A program made the position numbers and the translations under genes. The notes beneath the pieces were generated by a model that ran no database searches, was not told the origin of the DNA, and saw only the letters and a list, made by a program, of their open reading frames with translations. Of a stretch of DNA of 64,000 bases, positions 17,243 through 25,289 are shown piece after piece (the stretch's first letter is position 1; each line of letters begins with the position of its first letter). The stretch comes from Thalassospira lohafexi (lineage in GTDB: Bacteria > Pseudomonadota > Alphaproteobacteria > Rhodospirillales > Thalassospiraceae): NCBI RefSeq assembly GCF_002844275.1, contig NZ_NXGX01000001.1, positions 744,001 to 808,000 on the forward strand, written 5' to 3'.

Positions 17243-17626
17243 TCAGGAATAGCTGACGATTTCAAACTCGATGCCGTCTTCATCATCGAAATAAAACCGG
17301 CGACCGGGTTCGTAGTCGGCGTGGTTTTTGGTTTGATAGCCAGATGCCTTGATCCGTTGTTCGGTGGCATCAAGATCATCCACCACAATCGCCACATGGT
17401 TCAGGCCGCCACGGGTTTCATAGGAACTTTCGGAACCGTCATTTGGTCTGCCCGGCGAATAGAGTGCGACGTAACTGGATGTGTTGCCAACATGATAGGT
17501 CGTGCCATCATGGATCGCGGCCCCATGCCAGCGGATATGCCAGCCAAACCAGTCACACAGCCGCTGTGCGGTTTTGGCCGGATCGGAAACGGTGAAATTC
17601 ACATGTTCAAGAAATGCTTCAGCCAT
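17243..17626 (-). CDS. VOC family protein under a SoxR-type promoter
   Basis: A 127-residue VOC protein with two beta-alpha-beta-beta-beta modules: FLEHVNFTVSDP with a possible metal His at the start, GGLNHVAIVVDDLD in the middle and EDGIEFEIVSYS at the end. The substrate is unknown. ATG at 17626 follows AAGGAG. Its promoter has the unusual 19-base spacer filled by a near-perfect SoxR box, so expression should respond to redox-cycling compounds if a SoxR is present in the genome. Confidence 0.88.
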   Translation of the reverse strand: MAEAFLEHVNFTVSDPAKTAQRLCDWFGWHIRWHGAAIHDGTTYHVGNTSSYVALYSPGRPNDGSESSYETRGGLNHVAIVVDDLDATEQRIKASGYQTKNHADYEPGRRFYFDDEDGIEFEIVSYS

Positions 17627-17664
17627 GGCGGTTCTCCTTATTTGATGGGTTAGCTTATTCCTTT

Positions 17665-17695
17665 GTCCTAATTCCTCAAGTTAAGTTGAGGTCAA
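17665..17695 (-). promoter_or_regulatory. SoxR-type promoter with soxbox
   Basis: Reading the minus strand, -35 TTGACC (17695-17690) and -10 TAGGAC (17670-17665) are 19 bases apart, the overlong spacer typical of MerR-class activation. The spacer holds CCTCAACTTAACTTGAGG (17691-17674), which differs at one of 18 positions from the E. coli soxS operator CCTCAAGTTAACTTGAGG. The register of the -35, box and -10 is the same as at soxS. It points to the VOC gene, not to the divergent YHS gene. Confidence 0.8.
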
Positions 17696-17848
17696 ATGTT
17701 TTTTGACATTGTTTTTAAGGGGAAGTTTTAGGGGCGCATCGTTAAGATCACGCAAGCTCACGAAACAGTGTCGCAACGTCATTTCGATTTTATCGCCCCA
17801 TCGGTCAATCTTTGGGCATGGCGTAAATTCAACCGGAGAATCTGGGAA

Positions 17849-18388
17849 ATGTTAAAGCGATTTTTGATGAGTTCGGCAGTGCTTGTTACCATGTCGGGGG
17901 CAGCGATTGCCGGTGAGCAATATGTTGATGAAACCGGCTTTGCGATTAGCGGTTATGACGCGGTGGCCTATTTCAATTTGCCGCAAAAAGATCCCGGCAT
18001 GATGCAGCCCCATGCGGTGCCGGGCCGGGCGGATATTACGGCCGATTATAATGGTGCGACATGGGCATTTTCCAGTGCCGAGAACCGCGACATGTTTCTG
18101 GCGAACCCGGAAAAATACGCCCCGAAATATGATGGTCATTGTGCCTATGGCGTTGCCAAGGGCGGCAAGGTGCCTGCCAATCCCAACCTGTGGCGGATTG
18201 TTGATGGGGAACTTTATCTTAACATCACCCCGGCGGTGGTTGGGTTCTGGAATGAGGATATCAACGGCAACATCAGTACCGCCGAAGGCAATTGGTCCGG
18301 TCTTGAGGCCAAGGATGCCTCGGAAAAAAGCTGGACTGCAATCAGCGATAATGACGGGACTTATGATGGTCCTGCACCGATAAAATAA
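17849..18388 (+). CDS. YHS domain-containing secreted protein
   Basis: A 179-residue protein with a signal peptide (MLKRFLMSSAVLVTMSGAAIAG, cleavage near residue 22) and a YHS domain with GYDAVAYFN, ATWAFSSAENRDMFLANPEKYAP and HCAYGVAKGGKV. YHS domains often bind metals or occur beside metal-handling proteins; this stand-alone secreted form has no assigned function. ATG 17849 is chosen because it opens directly onto the signal peptide, with GGGAA close upstream; a GGAG further up is an alternative site. A strong terminator follows. Confidence 0.88.
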   Translation: MLKRFLMSSAVLVTMSGAAIAGEQYVDETGFAISGYDAVAYFNLPQKDPGMMQPHAVPGRADITADYNGATWAFSSAENRDMFLANPEKYAPKYDGHCAYGVAKGGKVPANPNLWRIVDGELYLNITPAVVGFWNEDINGNISTAEGNWSGLEAKDASEKSWTAISDNDGTYDGPAPIK

Positions 18389-18428
18389 GGTGTGGAAGCA
18401 TTGCCAGACCGTATGAAAGCCTAAAAAG

Positions 18429-18468
18429 AAACAAGCCAGTTGCGATATGCAACTGGCTTGTTTTTATA
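18429..18468. terminator. Bidirectional terminator
   Basis: A perfect 15-base stem AAACAAGCCAGTTGC / GCAACTGGCTTGTTT with a 5-base loop, flanked by A and T runs, separates the convergent YHS and phoX-like genes. Confidence 0.93.
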
Positions 18469-18487
18469 GGTTATGGGTTTGGTGCGA

Positions 18488-20401
18488 TTAGCTGGCGATT
18501 TCGCCGCCATCCTGCTTGGTAATTGCGACAACGGATGGACGCGGAGGCATGCCATCGGCAAAGTCCGGCCAGCGCGTACTTGGCGCATCAAATGTCGAGC
18601 CATCCGCAGGATGCTGAACCGCGACAAACAAGGTCGTCCCGTCCGGGGTGAATTCCGGACCGCACATTTCAGCACCTTCCGGGCACGCAAAGAAGAATTT
18701 GGTCAAGGCCCGGCCCGCACCAGATACGTCGGTTGCATGCATGCCGTCCGGAATATCTGATTTTGGCGCGCCATCGGTTGAAATCCACAAGCGTCCTTTG
18801 TGGTCGACGGCCATGTTGTCGGGGCAGGAAACCCAGCTTTCGGCGCCGGGATGATACGACGATTTGTCGTCTGAATTTGCCGGATTGCCGCCGAGAAGGA
18901 AGATGTCCCACGTGAAGGTATCTGCGGTGTGATCGGCGTCCTTGCCCATGCCACCCGGAGGCGTCAGTTCGAGCACGTGACCATGGATGTTTTCAACGCG
19001 CGGATTGACGATATTGGCTTCTTTGCGTTTTGAGTTGTTGGTCAGCATGACATAGACCTTGCCATTGACCGGGTTTGGTTCGACATCTTCGGGGCGGTCC
19101 ATTTGGGTCGCGCCAAGAAGATCAGCCGCACGGCGCGTTTCGATCAGAACATCGGCCTGACTGTTAAAGTCGTTTTGGGCTGTCAGCGGACCATCACCGT
19201 GAACCAGTGGCATCCAGTTTACGCTGCCATCTTCGTTGAATTTGGCAACGTAAAGCGTGCCGTCTTCAAGAATGTCCATATTGGCGGCGCGGTCATTCGG
19301 ATTGAATTTTTTCGATGCGACAAATTTGTATAAGTAATCGAAACGCTGATCATCCCCGGAATAGGCGACAACCGAGTTGTCCTTGTTGAGGATGACGGTC
19401 GCGCCTTCGTGCTTGAAGCGGCCAAGGGCGCTGCGTTTTTTTGGCGTTGAGGTAGGATCATACGGATCGATTTCGACCATCCAGCCGAATTTGTTCGGCT
19501 CGTTCGGTTCTTTTTCCACATTGAAGCGGTCGAAATATTTGACCCAGCTGTACCAGCTGTCAGTGCTGATGCCCAGGCGCTTGTAATTGCGTTCTTCGTT
19601 GGTTTTGCTGATGTCGCCACCAAAGTATCCGTTGAAGTTTTCCTCGGCGATCAGGATCGTGCCCCATGGGGTTTTGCCACCAGCACAATTGTTAAGTGTG
19701 CCGATAACCCGTGTGCCGGTTGGGTCGCTGCTGGTTTTTAGGCGGTCATGGCCTGCGACCGCACCTGTAATGACCATTTCCGTATCAAGAGCAGAGATGC
19801 GGCGTGCATATTTCGATCCGTCGACGACCTGCCACGTGCCGCCGGTTTTTTTGACTTCAACGACGGAATGCCCGTGAGCGGCAATTTCATGAAGTGCCTG
19901 TTCTTGCGATACGCCCATCGCATCTTTGAGGCCCGGCCACATCAGTTCGGCATTGGTGTATTCATGGTTGACGCATAGCAGGCCGTGATCGGAGCTATCA
20001 GAACCAATCGGCAGCGGCATGAATGCGATGAAATCGTTATTATATCCAAACTGTTTGTTTTGCGAGACGGCATCAACGGCCCCTGGCACGAACGCCGGCG
20101 CATCAGCCACAACCTTGTCGCCGTAACGAATGAGAATATTGGCATCATAGCCATCGGCAACAGCGTGGGTTTTTGTAATTTTCTGCGGGATCGACTTAAA
20201 GGTCAGGGTCGATGCATCCTGTGCGCGGACCACGCCATTGGTTGCCACATAGGCACCTGCAACGGCGGAAGTTGCCATGAGGCCCTTGAAAAATCCACGG
20301 CGGGAAAGACGCGCATTGATCAGGTCGGCAACGCGGGGGTTGCTGGTTGGATTAGATGGGATGTCGTCTTGATCTTCAATAATTTCAAATTGTTCGTTCA
20401 T
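18488..20401 (-). CDS. PhoX family phosphatase-like protein (Tat-exported)
   Basis: A 637-residue protein of the PhoX/DUF839 family. The N-terminus carries a Tat signal, LSRRGFFKGLMATSAVAGAYVA, at about residues 31-52, so it is exported folded to the periplasm. Family features include NHEYTNAELMWP, NNCAGGKTPWGT, EENFNGYF and the C-terminal FTPDGTTLFVAVQHPADG. PhoX enzymes are calcium/iron alkaline phosphatases; activity here is inferred, since some family members lack it. ATG 20401 has GAGAGAGAA upstream. I saw no convincing Pho box. Confidence 0.9.
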   Translation of the reverse strand: MNEQFEIIEDQDDIPSNPTSNPRVADLINARLSRRGFFKGLMATSAVAGAYVATNGVVRAQDASTLTFKSIPQKITKTHAVADGYDANILIRYGDKVVADAPAFVPGAVDAVSQNKQFGYNNDFIAFMPLPIGSDSSDHGLLCVNHEYTNAELMWPGLKDAMGVSQEQALHEIAAHGHSVVEVKKTGGTWQVVDGSKYARRISALDTEMVITGAVAGHDRLKTSSDPTGTRVIGTLNNCAGGKTPWGTILIAEENFNGYFGGDISKTNEERNYKRLGISTDSWYSWVKYFDRFNVEKEPNEPNKFGWMVEIDPYDPTSTPKKRSALGRFKHEGATVILNKDNSVVAYSGDDQRFDYLYKFVASKKFNPNDRAANMDILEDGTLYVAKFNEDGSVNWMPLVHGDGPLTAQNDFNSQADVLIETRRAADLLGATQMDRPEDVEPNPVNGKVYVMLTNNSKRKEANIVNPRVENIHGHVLELTPPGGMGKDADHTADTFTWDIFLLGGNPANSDDKSSYHPGAESWVSCPDNMAVDHKGRLWISTDGAPKSDIPDGMHATDVSGAGRALTKFFFACPEGAEMCGPEFTPDGTTLFVAVQHPADGSTFDAPSTRWPDFADGMPPRPSVVAITKQDGGEIAS

Positions 20402-20558
20402 GGCAAATTCTCTCTCTTTTTTTGGGCGGGCGGTGAAACCAATGAAGAGGAAGATGCCAGAAAGATGTGCGCGATGAGTGTGACACTTGTGTTGTTTTTT
20501 TGCTTTGCGAATGCGCACGGAATAAGAAGGTTTTTTCCGCAGATTTTAGGTCCTGAGC

Positions 20559-21086
20559 CTAGGGCTTTCGGACAGCTATGGCCTGTTTGACCGCATGGGG
20601 ATGTGGGGCGTTTTCGTGGTAAACGTCACCCTGCATCTGGTTGATTATGCGCCAGCCGGAAAACGCGGTCAGAAGTTCGTCTTCTTGTAACAGGAAGTCA
20701 GGAGAACGCGGGCGGCCAAATTGCTCATTGCCGATCATGAATGTTTCATAGATCAGCGTGCCACCAGACCGGACCGCATCGCGCAGATGATCAAAAAGCG
20801 GCCGGTGCAGGTAATTGACCACAACAATCAGGTCAAACTGCTGGGTGCCCAACGGCCAGTGGCCGGTTTCAAGGTCAGCTTGCAGCCAGTCAATGCGTGC
20901 ATCGGCGGCGCAATCGGTTTGGGAAAGATCACGGTCAAGGGCGGTTACCTGCCATCCGTGCTGGGCCAGCCAGAAACTATGCCGTCCTTTGCCACACGCA
21001 ACATCAAGCGCACGGTTGTGCCCCGGTGCCGGTACGGGCGCATTTTGGGTGATCCAGTGTGACGGCAATTGGGATGACATTTTCAT
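20559..21086 (-). CDS. SAM-dependent methyltransferase, TehB-like
   Basis: A 175-residue class I methyltransferase with the SAM loop ALDVACGKGRHSFWLA, the acidic strand VTALDRDLS and FDLIVVVNYLHRPLF. The size and motifs fit the TehB/thiopurine-type small-molecule methyltransferases linked to tellurite or selenium resistance; the true acceptor is unknown. ATG at 21086; a second ATG at 21080 is possible, and neither has a strong ribosome site. It sits upstream of phoX on the same strand, 157 bases from its start. Confidence 0.85.
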   Translation of the reverse strand: MKMSSQLPSHWITQNAPVPAPGHNRALDVACGKGRHSFWLAQHGWQVTALDRDLSQTDCAADARIDWLQADLETGHWPLGTQQFDLIVVVNYLHRPLFDHLRDAVRSGGTLIYETFMIGNEQFGRPRSPDFLLQEDELLTAFSGWRIINQMQGDVYHENAPHPHAVKQAIAVRKP

Positions 21087-21195
21087 AAATCTTGTTTATT
21101 GAAGGTTTTGCCTGTGGCTGGCGATGTTTGCCCGTAGGGCCATATTACAGTTATCATATCGTCATGCGATCAATACGGTTTGCACACATACCATC

Positions 21196-21630
21196 ATGAT
21201 TCTATTTCAGCTTAAATGCGAACATGATCACGAATTCGAAGGCTGGTTCAAGGACGGCGCGACCTATGACGCGCAGGCCGCCGGGGGTGATTTATCCTGT
21301 CCGGTTTGTGGCACGTCCAATGTTGGCAAGGCCTTGATGGCGCCGCGTCTTCGCACGACACGCCAAAAAGAAGATGCTGCTGAAAAACAGCGTCAGAAAG
21401 CGGTTGCTGAAGCCACCAAGACCGCGATTGCCGAAATCCGCAAACAGGTCGAAACCAATTGCGAAAATGTCGGTACCAAGTTCGCCGAAGAAGCCCGCAA
21501 AATCCATTATGGCGAAACCGAAAAGCGCGGCATCTACGGCGAAGCGTCGATCAAGGAAACTGCCGAACTGGTCGATGAGGGCATTGATATTCATGCCTTG
21601 CCCTGGGACGACAAGACCAAGAAAAACTGA
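21196..21630 (+). CDS. DUF1178 family protein
   Basis: A 144-residue conserved protein of unknown function. The N-terminus MILFQLKCEHDHEFEGWFKDGATYDAQ and the CPVCGTSNVGKALMAPRL segment, with two Cys pairs suggesting a zinc ribbon, are the family hallmarks; the C-terminal half is charged and helical. ATG 21196 gives the usual family start, though no clear ribosome site precedes it. In this class it normally follows the nitrilase gene and precedes ubiG; here it is convergent with ubiG. Confidence 0.9.
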   Translation: MILFQLKCEHDHEFEGWFKDGATYDAQAAGGDLSCPVCGTSNVGKALMAPRLRTTRQKEDAAEKQRQKAVAEATKTAIAEIRKQVETNCENVGTKFAEEARKIHYGETEKRGIYGEASIKETAELVDEGIDIHALPWDDKTKKN

Positions 21631-21704
21631 TCAAGAGATCAGGTTTCTATCACCTGTCGTCGTGCAAGGTTTTCCGGTCTTTCGGAACAGGCGTTTGCCC
21701 GTCT

Positions 21705-22466
21705 TTACGCCGCAGGTTTGCGCGCAATCACCATGTAATTGACGTCAAGGTCGCGGGGGGCCGGGGACCATTTGTCATTGATCGGGTTGTAGGCGACACC
21801 GGTGATATCAACCATCTCAAGTCCGGAACCGCGCAAGTAACCTGACATTTCCGATGGTTTGACGAATTTGCGCCAATCATGGGTTCCAGCGGGCACCCAG
21901 CGCAGGATGTATTCCGCGCCGATCTTGGCAAGGGCAAGGGATTTCAGCGTGCGGTTCAGGGTGGCGATAAACATCAAGCCGCCCGGTTTAAGCACCGACG
22001 CGCAAGCCTGCATGAAAAACTGCGGGTCATCGACGTGTTCGATGACTTCCATGTTCAGCACGACGTCAAACTGTTTGCCCTCATCTGCCAGCATTTCGGG
22101 CGTGCCACAGCGATAGTCGATCTCCAGCCCGGATTGTTGGGCGTGGACCTTGGCGACATCGATGTTGTTTTGCGCCGCATCGACAGAGGTCATTTTGGCC
22201 CCCATGCGGGCAAGCGGTTCGGACAGAAGGCCCGCACCACACCCGATATCGATGATTTCGATGTCCTTGAGCGGTTCAATGGTGTTGGGATCGCGCCCAA
22301 CATGCGCACAGATATTGTCGCGCAAGAGCCCCAAACGTACCGGATTGAATTTATGCAGCGGCTTCATCACACCATTGGGATCCCACCATTCTTCAGCCAT
22401 GGCGGAAAAGCGTGCAATTTCCTCGGCATTGGCAGTGCGGCTGGTTTTGGTGGGGGCTTCCGACAT
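21705..22466 (-). CDS. ubiG: Ubiquinone biosynthesis O-methyltransferase UbiG
   Basis: A 253-residue enzyme that performs both O-methylations of the ubiquinone ring at the inner membrane. SAM motif DIGCGAGLLSEPLARMGAKMTSVDA, post-motif FDVVLNMEVIEHVDDP and the TLNRTLKSLALAKIGAEYIL membrane-contact segment are all present. ATG 22466 has GGAG eight bases upstream. It is divergent from lysC. COQ9 near the window end belongs to the same pathway. Confidence 0.97.
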   Translation of the reverse strand: MSEAPTKTSRTANAEEIARFSAMAEEWWDPNGVMKPLHKFNPVRLGLLRDNICAHVGRDPNTIEPLKDIEIIDIGCGAGLLSEPLARMGAKMTSVDAAQNNIDVAKVHAQQSGLEIDYRCGTPEMLADEGKQFDVVLNMEVIEHVDDPQFFMQACASVLKPGGLMFIATLNRTLKSLALAKIGAEYILRWVPAGTHDWRKFVKPSEMSGYLRGSGLEMVDITGVAYNPINDKWSPAPRDLDVNYMVIARKPAA

Positions 22467-22631
22467 GGCGTGGCTCCGAAGGCGTGATGTCAAATATGCT
22501 GTGCTCTGCATTGTTTACGCGCGCACGCCTAGCAAGGCAATACTTCGGTGCAAGGCGGTGGTTGGCAATTGTGCGAGGTTCCCGGAAAAGGTGCCCTGCG
22601 TAAATGGTATGGGTCATCAGGGTTATTAGGT

Positions 22632-22659
22632 AAAATTCGTGGAAAATTTCACAAATTTT
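22632..22659. promoter_or_regulatory. Inverted repeat in the ubiG-lysC divergent region
   Basis: The 416-base gap 22467-22882 holds no gene. Inside it AAAATTCGTG (22632-22641) and CACAAATTTT (22650-22659) form a dyad with one mismatch and an 8-base centre. It may be an operator for lysC or ubiG. I saw no lysine riboswitch-like structure. Function is unassigned. Confidence 0.35.
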
Positions 22660-22882
22660 GGCAATCATGAACCGTTCGGGGCGGTCGGGGGTGGTAAAAA
22701 ATGCATCGACGCAATTTATCGGCTTGGTTGATGCTTGTTTCGCAATGCGTATGGCAGTATTGATAACGCCGCCCGGATCAGGAGTAGCGCTGTATATAGA
22801 GCATGCACCCTTGGTTCGGCACCGGATCACATGCCGTCGTTTTCGGATAGCCGATCGACGGCGAGCATAGCGGGGATACTTC

Positions 22883-24103
22883 ATGGCCCGTATTGTCATG
22901 AAATTTGGCGGCACTTCGGTCGCCGATGTCGAAAAAATCAAGAATGTCGCACGCCGGGTTAAAACCGAGGTCGATGCAGGCAATCAGGTTGCTGTTGTTG
23001 TCTCGGCGATGTCGGGCAAGACCAACGAACTGGTTGGCTGGGCACAGGAAGTGTCGCCGATGTATGATGCGCGTGAATATGACGTCATCGTATCGTCGGG
23101 CGAACAGGTGACTGTGGGTCTTCTGGCCATGGCGCTGCAAAGCATGGATGTGGCAGCACGGTCGTGGCTGGGATGGCAAATTCCGCTTAAGACCGATGGC
23201 GCACATGCCAAGGCACGCATCAAGGAAATCGACACCACCGAACTTGATAAACGCCTGAATGGTGGCGAAGTTGTCTGTGTGGCCGGGTTCCAAGGGATTG
23301 CACCCGATAACCGGATTACCACGCTGGGCCGTGGTGGGTCCGATACATCGGCGGTGGCACTGGCGGCGGCATTGAAGGCGGACCGTTGCGATATCTACAC
23401 CGATGTTGAGGGTGTCTATACCACCGACCCGCGGATCGTGCCCAAGGCGCGCAAGATCGATAAGATTACCTACGAAGAAATGCTGGAACTCGCTTCGCTG
23501 GGTGCGAAGGTCCTGCAAACCCGATCGGTTGAGATGGCGATGAACCATCGCGTCCGGGTTCAGGTCCGTTCGACCTTTAGCGAAGCAGAAGGAACACTTG
23601 TTGTAGACGAGGACGAGATCGTGGAACAGGAAGTCGTAAGCGGGATTGCCTATAGCCGTGACGAAGCCAAGATTACCTTGGTCAAGGTTGCGGACAAGCC
23701 GGGCATCGCTGCTTCTATCTTCAGCCCGTTGGCTGATGCGAATATCAATGTCGACATGATCGTGCAGAACGTCTCTGAAGACGGGAAAAGCACGGATATG
23801 ACCTTTACCGTTCCGCGCGGAGAATTCCAGCGGGCGCTTCAGGTCATTGAAAAGAATAAGGCGCATATCGCCTATCAGGAACTGCTGAGCACATCGGATG
23901 TGACCAAAGTGTCGATCATTGGTGTTGGTATGCGGTCCCATGTTGGCGTGGCACGCAAAATGTTTGAGACCCTGGCTGAAAAGGGCATCAACATTCAGGT
24001 CATCTCAACCTCGGAAATCAAGGTCAGTGTTCTGATCGCCGAGGAATATACCGAACTTGCGGTTCGTGCCCTGCACACCGCATACGGTCTGGATGCCGAT
24101 TAA
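22883..24103 (+). CDS. lysC: Aspartate kinase
   Basis: Phosphorylates aspartate in the first step of lysine, threonine and methionine synthesis. The 406-residue protein has the kinase signature VMKFGGTSVAD at residues 5-15, GRGGSDTSAVALAAAL in the nucleotide site and two C-terminal ACT domains (TLVKVADKPGIAASIFSPLAD; VSIIGVGMRSHVG), so feedback inhibition by lysine or threonine is expected. ATG at 22883. lysC followed by ptsP is the usual alphaproteobacterial arrangement; here a flavoenzyme gene lies between. Confidence 0.97.
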   Translation: MARIVMKFGGTSVADVEKIKNVARRVKTEVDAGNQVAVVVSAMSGKTNELVGWAQEVSPMYDAREYDVIVSSGEQVTVGLLAMALQSMDVAARSWLGWQIPLKTDGAHAKARIKEIDTTELDKRLNGGEVVCVAGFQGIAPDNRITTLGRGGSDTSAVALAAALKADRCDIYTDVEGVYTTDPRIVPKARKIDKITYEEMLELASLGAKVLQTRSVEMAMNHRVRVQVRSTFSEAEGTLVVDEDEIVEQEVVSGIAYSRDEAKITLVKVADKPGIAASIFSPLADANINVDMIVQNVSEDGKSTDMTFTVPRGEFQRALQVIEKNKAHIAYQELLSTSDVTKVSIIGVGMRSHVGVARKMFETLAEKGINIQVISTSEIKVSVLIAEEYTELAVRALHTAYGLDAD

Positions 24104-24255
24104 ATTTAGCGGGGCATTCGCTTTTTACGCGATTAAGCCACTGTTAAAGTAAGTATAATACTACATACTAGCTGGGGCTTCTTGGTTTCAGCTTTCTTGA
24201 TGAAATGGCAGGGGACCTCGCGTTCCCTGCATTTCTGCTTTGGGGTACAGACAAT

Positions 24256-25284
24256 ATGAGCGATCCGAAATTTGACGCAGCACGCGCGCGCCTTGAAACA
24301 TTGTGGGCAGCGGGCAAAGACTTTCTGGGAACCGATTACGCCATTATGGCTGGCGCAATGTCGTGGGTGTCAGAACGTCACCTTGTGTCGGCTGTGTCGA
24401 ATGCGGGTGGTTTCGGGGTGATTGCCTGTGGCTCGATGACGCCGGATTTGCTGTCGGCTGAAATTGCCGCCACCAAGGAAATGACCAAGAAGCCGTTTGG
24501 CGTCAATCTGATCACCATGCATCCGATGCTTGATGACCTGATCGAGGTTTGCCGCGAACATAACGTGGGTCATGTGGTTCTTGCGGGTGGGTTGCCGTCA
24601 TCGGCCTCGATCAAAAAGGCCAAGGAATTTGCTAAGGTTATTTGTTTTGCGCCGGCACTTGTTTTGACCAAAAAGCTGATCCGGTCGGGTGCGGATGCGC
24701 TGGTGATTGAAGGCAGTGAGGCCGGGGGGCATGTTGGTCCGGTGTCATTGACGGTTCTCGCACAGGAAATCCTGCCGCATGTTGCCGATATTCCGGTTTT
24801 CTGTGCTGGTGGTATTGGGCGCGGCGAAGCGATTACCGGGTTGCTTGAGCAGGGCGCATCTGGTGTGCAGATCGGCACCCGTCTGGTCTGTGCCGAGGAA
24901 TGCATTGCCCATCCCGATTTCAAAAAGGCCTTTATCCGTGCCAGCGCACGTGATGCGATTACCACGGTTCAGCTTGATGACCGTTTCCCGGTTATTCCGG
25001 TGCGTGCCCTTGCCAACAAGGGGACCGATGAATTCCGCGATAAACAGCGTGCGGTGATTGAAAAGTTCCGCGCAGGTGAGCTAGATCAAGGCGAAGCCCA
25101 GCTTGAAATTGAACACTTCTGGGCCGGTGCATTGCGCCGTGCCGTGATTGACGGTGACGTTGAAAGTGGATCGGTTATGGCAGGGCAGTCGGTTGGTATG
25201 GTAAAGAAAGAACAACCGGTTACCGAAATTCTTGAAGAGCTGGTCGAACAGGCCGTTCAATCCCTGGTTAAGAGAGACGACTAA
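24256..25284 (+). CDS. Nitronate monooxygenase-like flavoprotein
   Basis: A 342-residue FMN TIM-barrel protein of the nitronate monooxygenase/FabK-like group: YAIMAGAMSWVSE, VIEGSEAGGHVGPVS with H159, FCAGGIGRGEAI and GASGVQIGTRLVCAEEC. It is only distantly similar to the copy at 12056-13108 and lacks that copy's regulator. ATG 24256 follows an ACAGACAAT leader without a strong ribosome site. It ends 5 bases before ptsP, so the two are almost certainly co-transcribed. The substrate is unknown; it may act on a fatty acyl or nitronate compound. Confidence 0.85.
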   Translation: MSDPKFDAARARLETLWAAGKDFLGTDYAIMAGAMSWVSERHLVSAVSNAGGFGVIACGSMTPDLLSAEIAATKEMTKKPFGVNLITMHPMLDDLIEVCREHNVGHVVLAGGLPSSASIKKAKEFAKVICFAPALVLTKKLIRSGADALVIEGSEAGGHVGPVSLTVLAQEILPHVADIPVFCAGGIGRGEAITGLLEQGASGVQIGTRLVCAEECIAHPDFKKAFIRASARDAITTVQLDDRFPVIPVRALANKGTDEFRDKQRAVIEKFRAGELDQGEAQLEIEHFWAGALRRAVIDGDVESGSVMAGQSVGMVKKEQPVTEILEELVEQAVQSLVKRDD

Positions 25285-25289
25285 GACAG

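Noticed and set aside
20402-20558. Possible Pho box upstream of the PhoX-like gene
   Set aside because: Only a loose partial TGTCAC match without the second half-site at the right spacing.
22778-23941. A 387-codon open frame on the minus strand
   Set aside because: It is antisense to lysC, rich in His and Arg as expected of a shadow frame, with no family signature.
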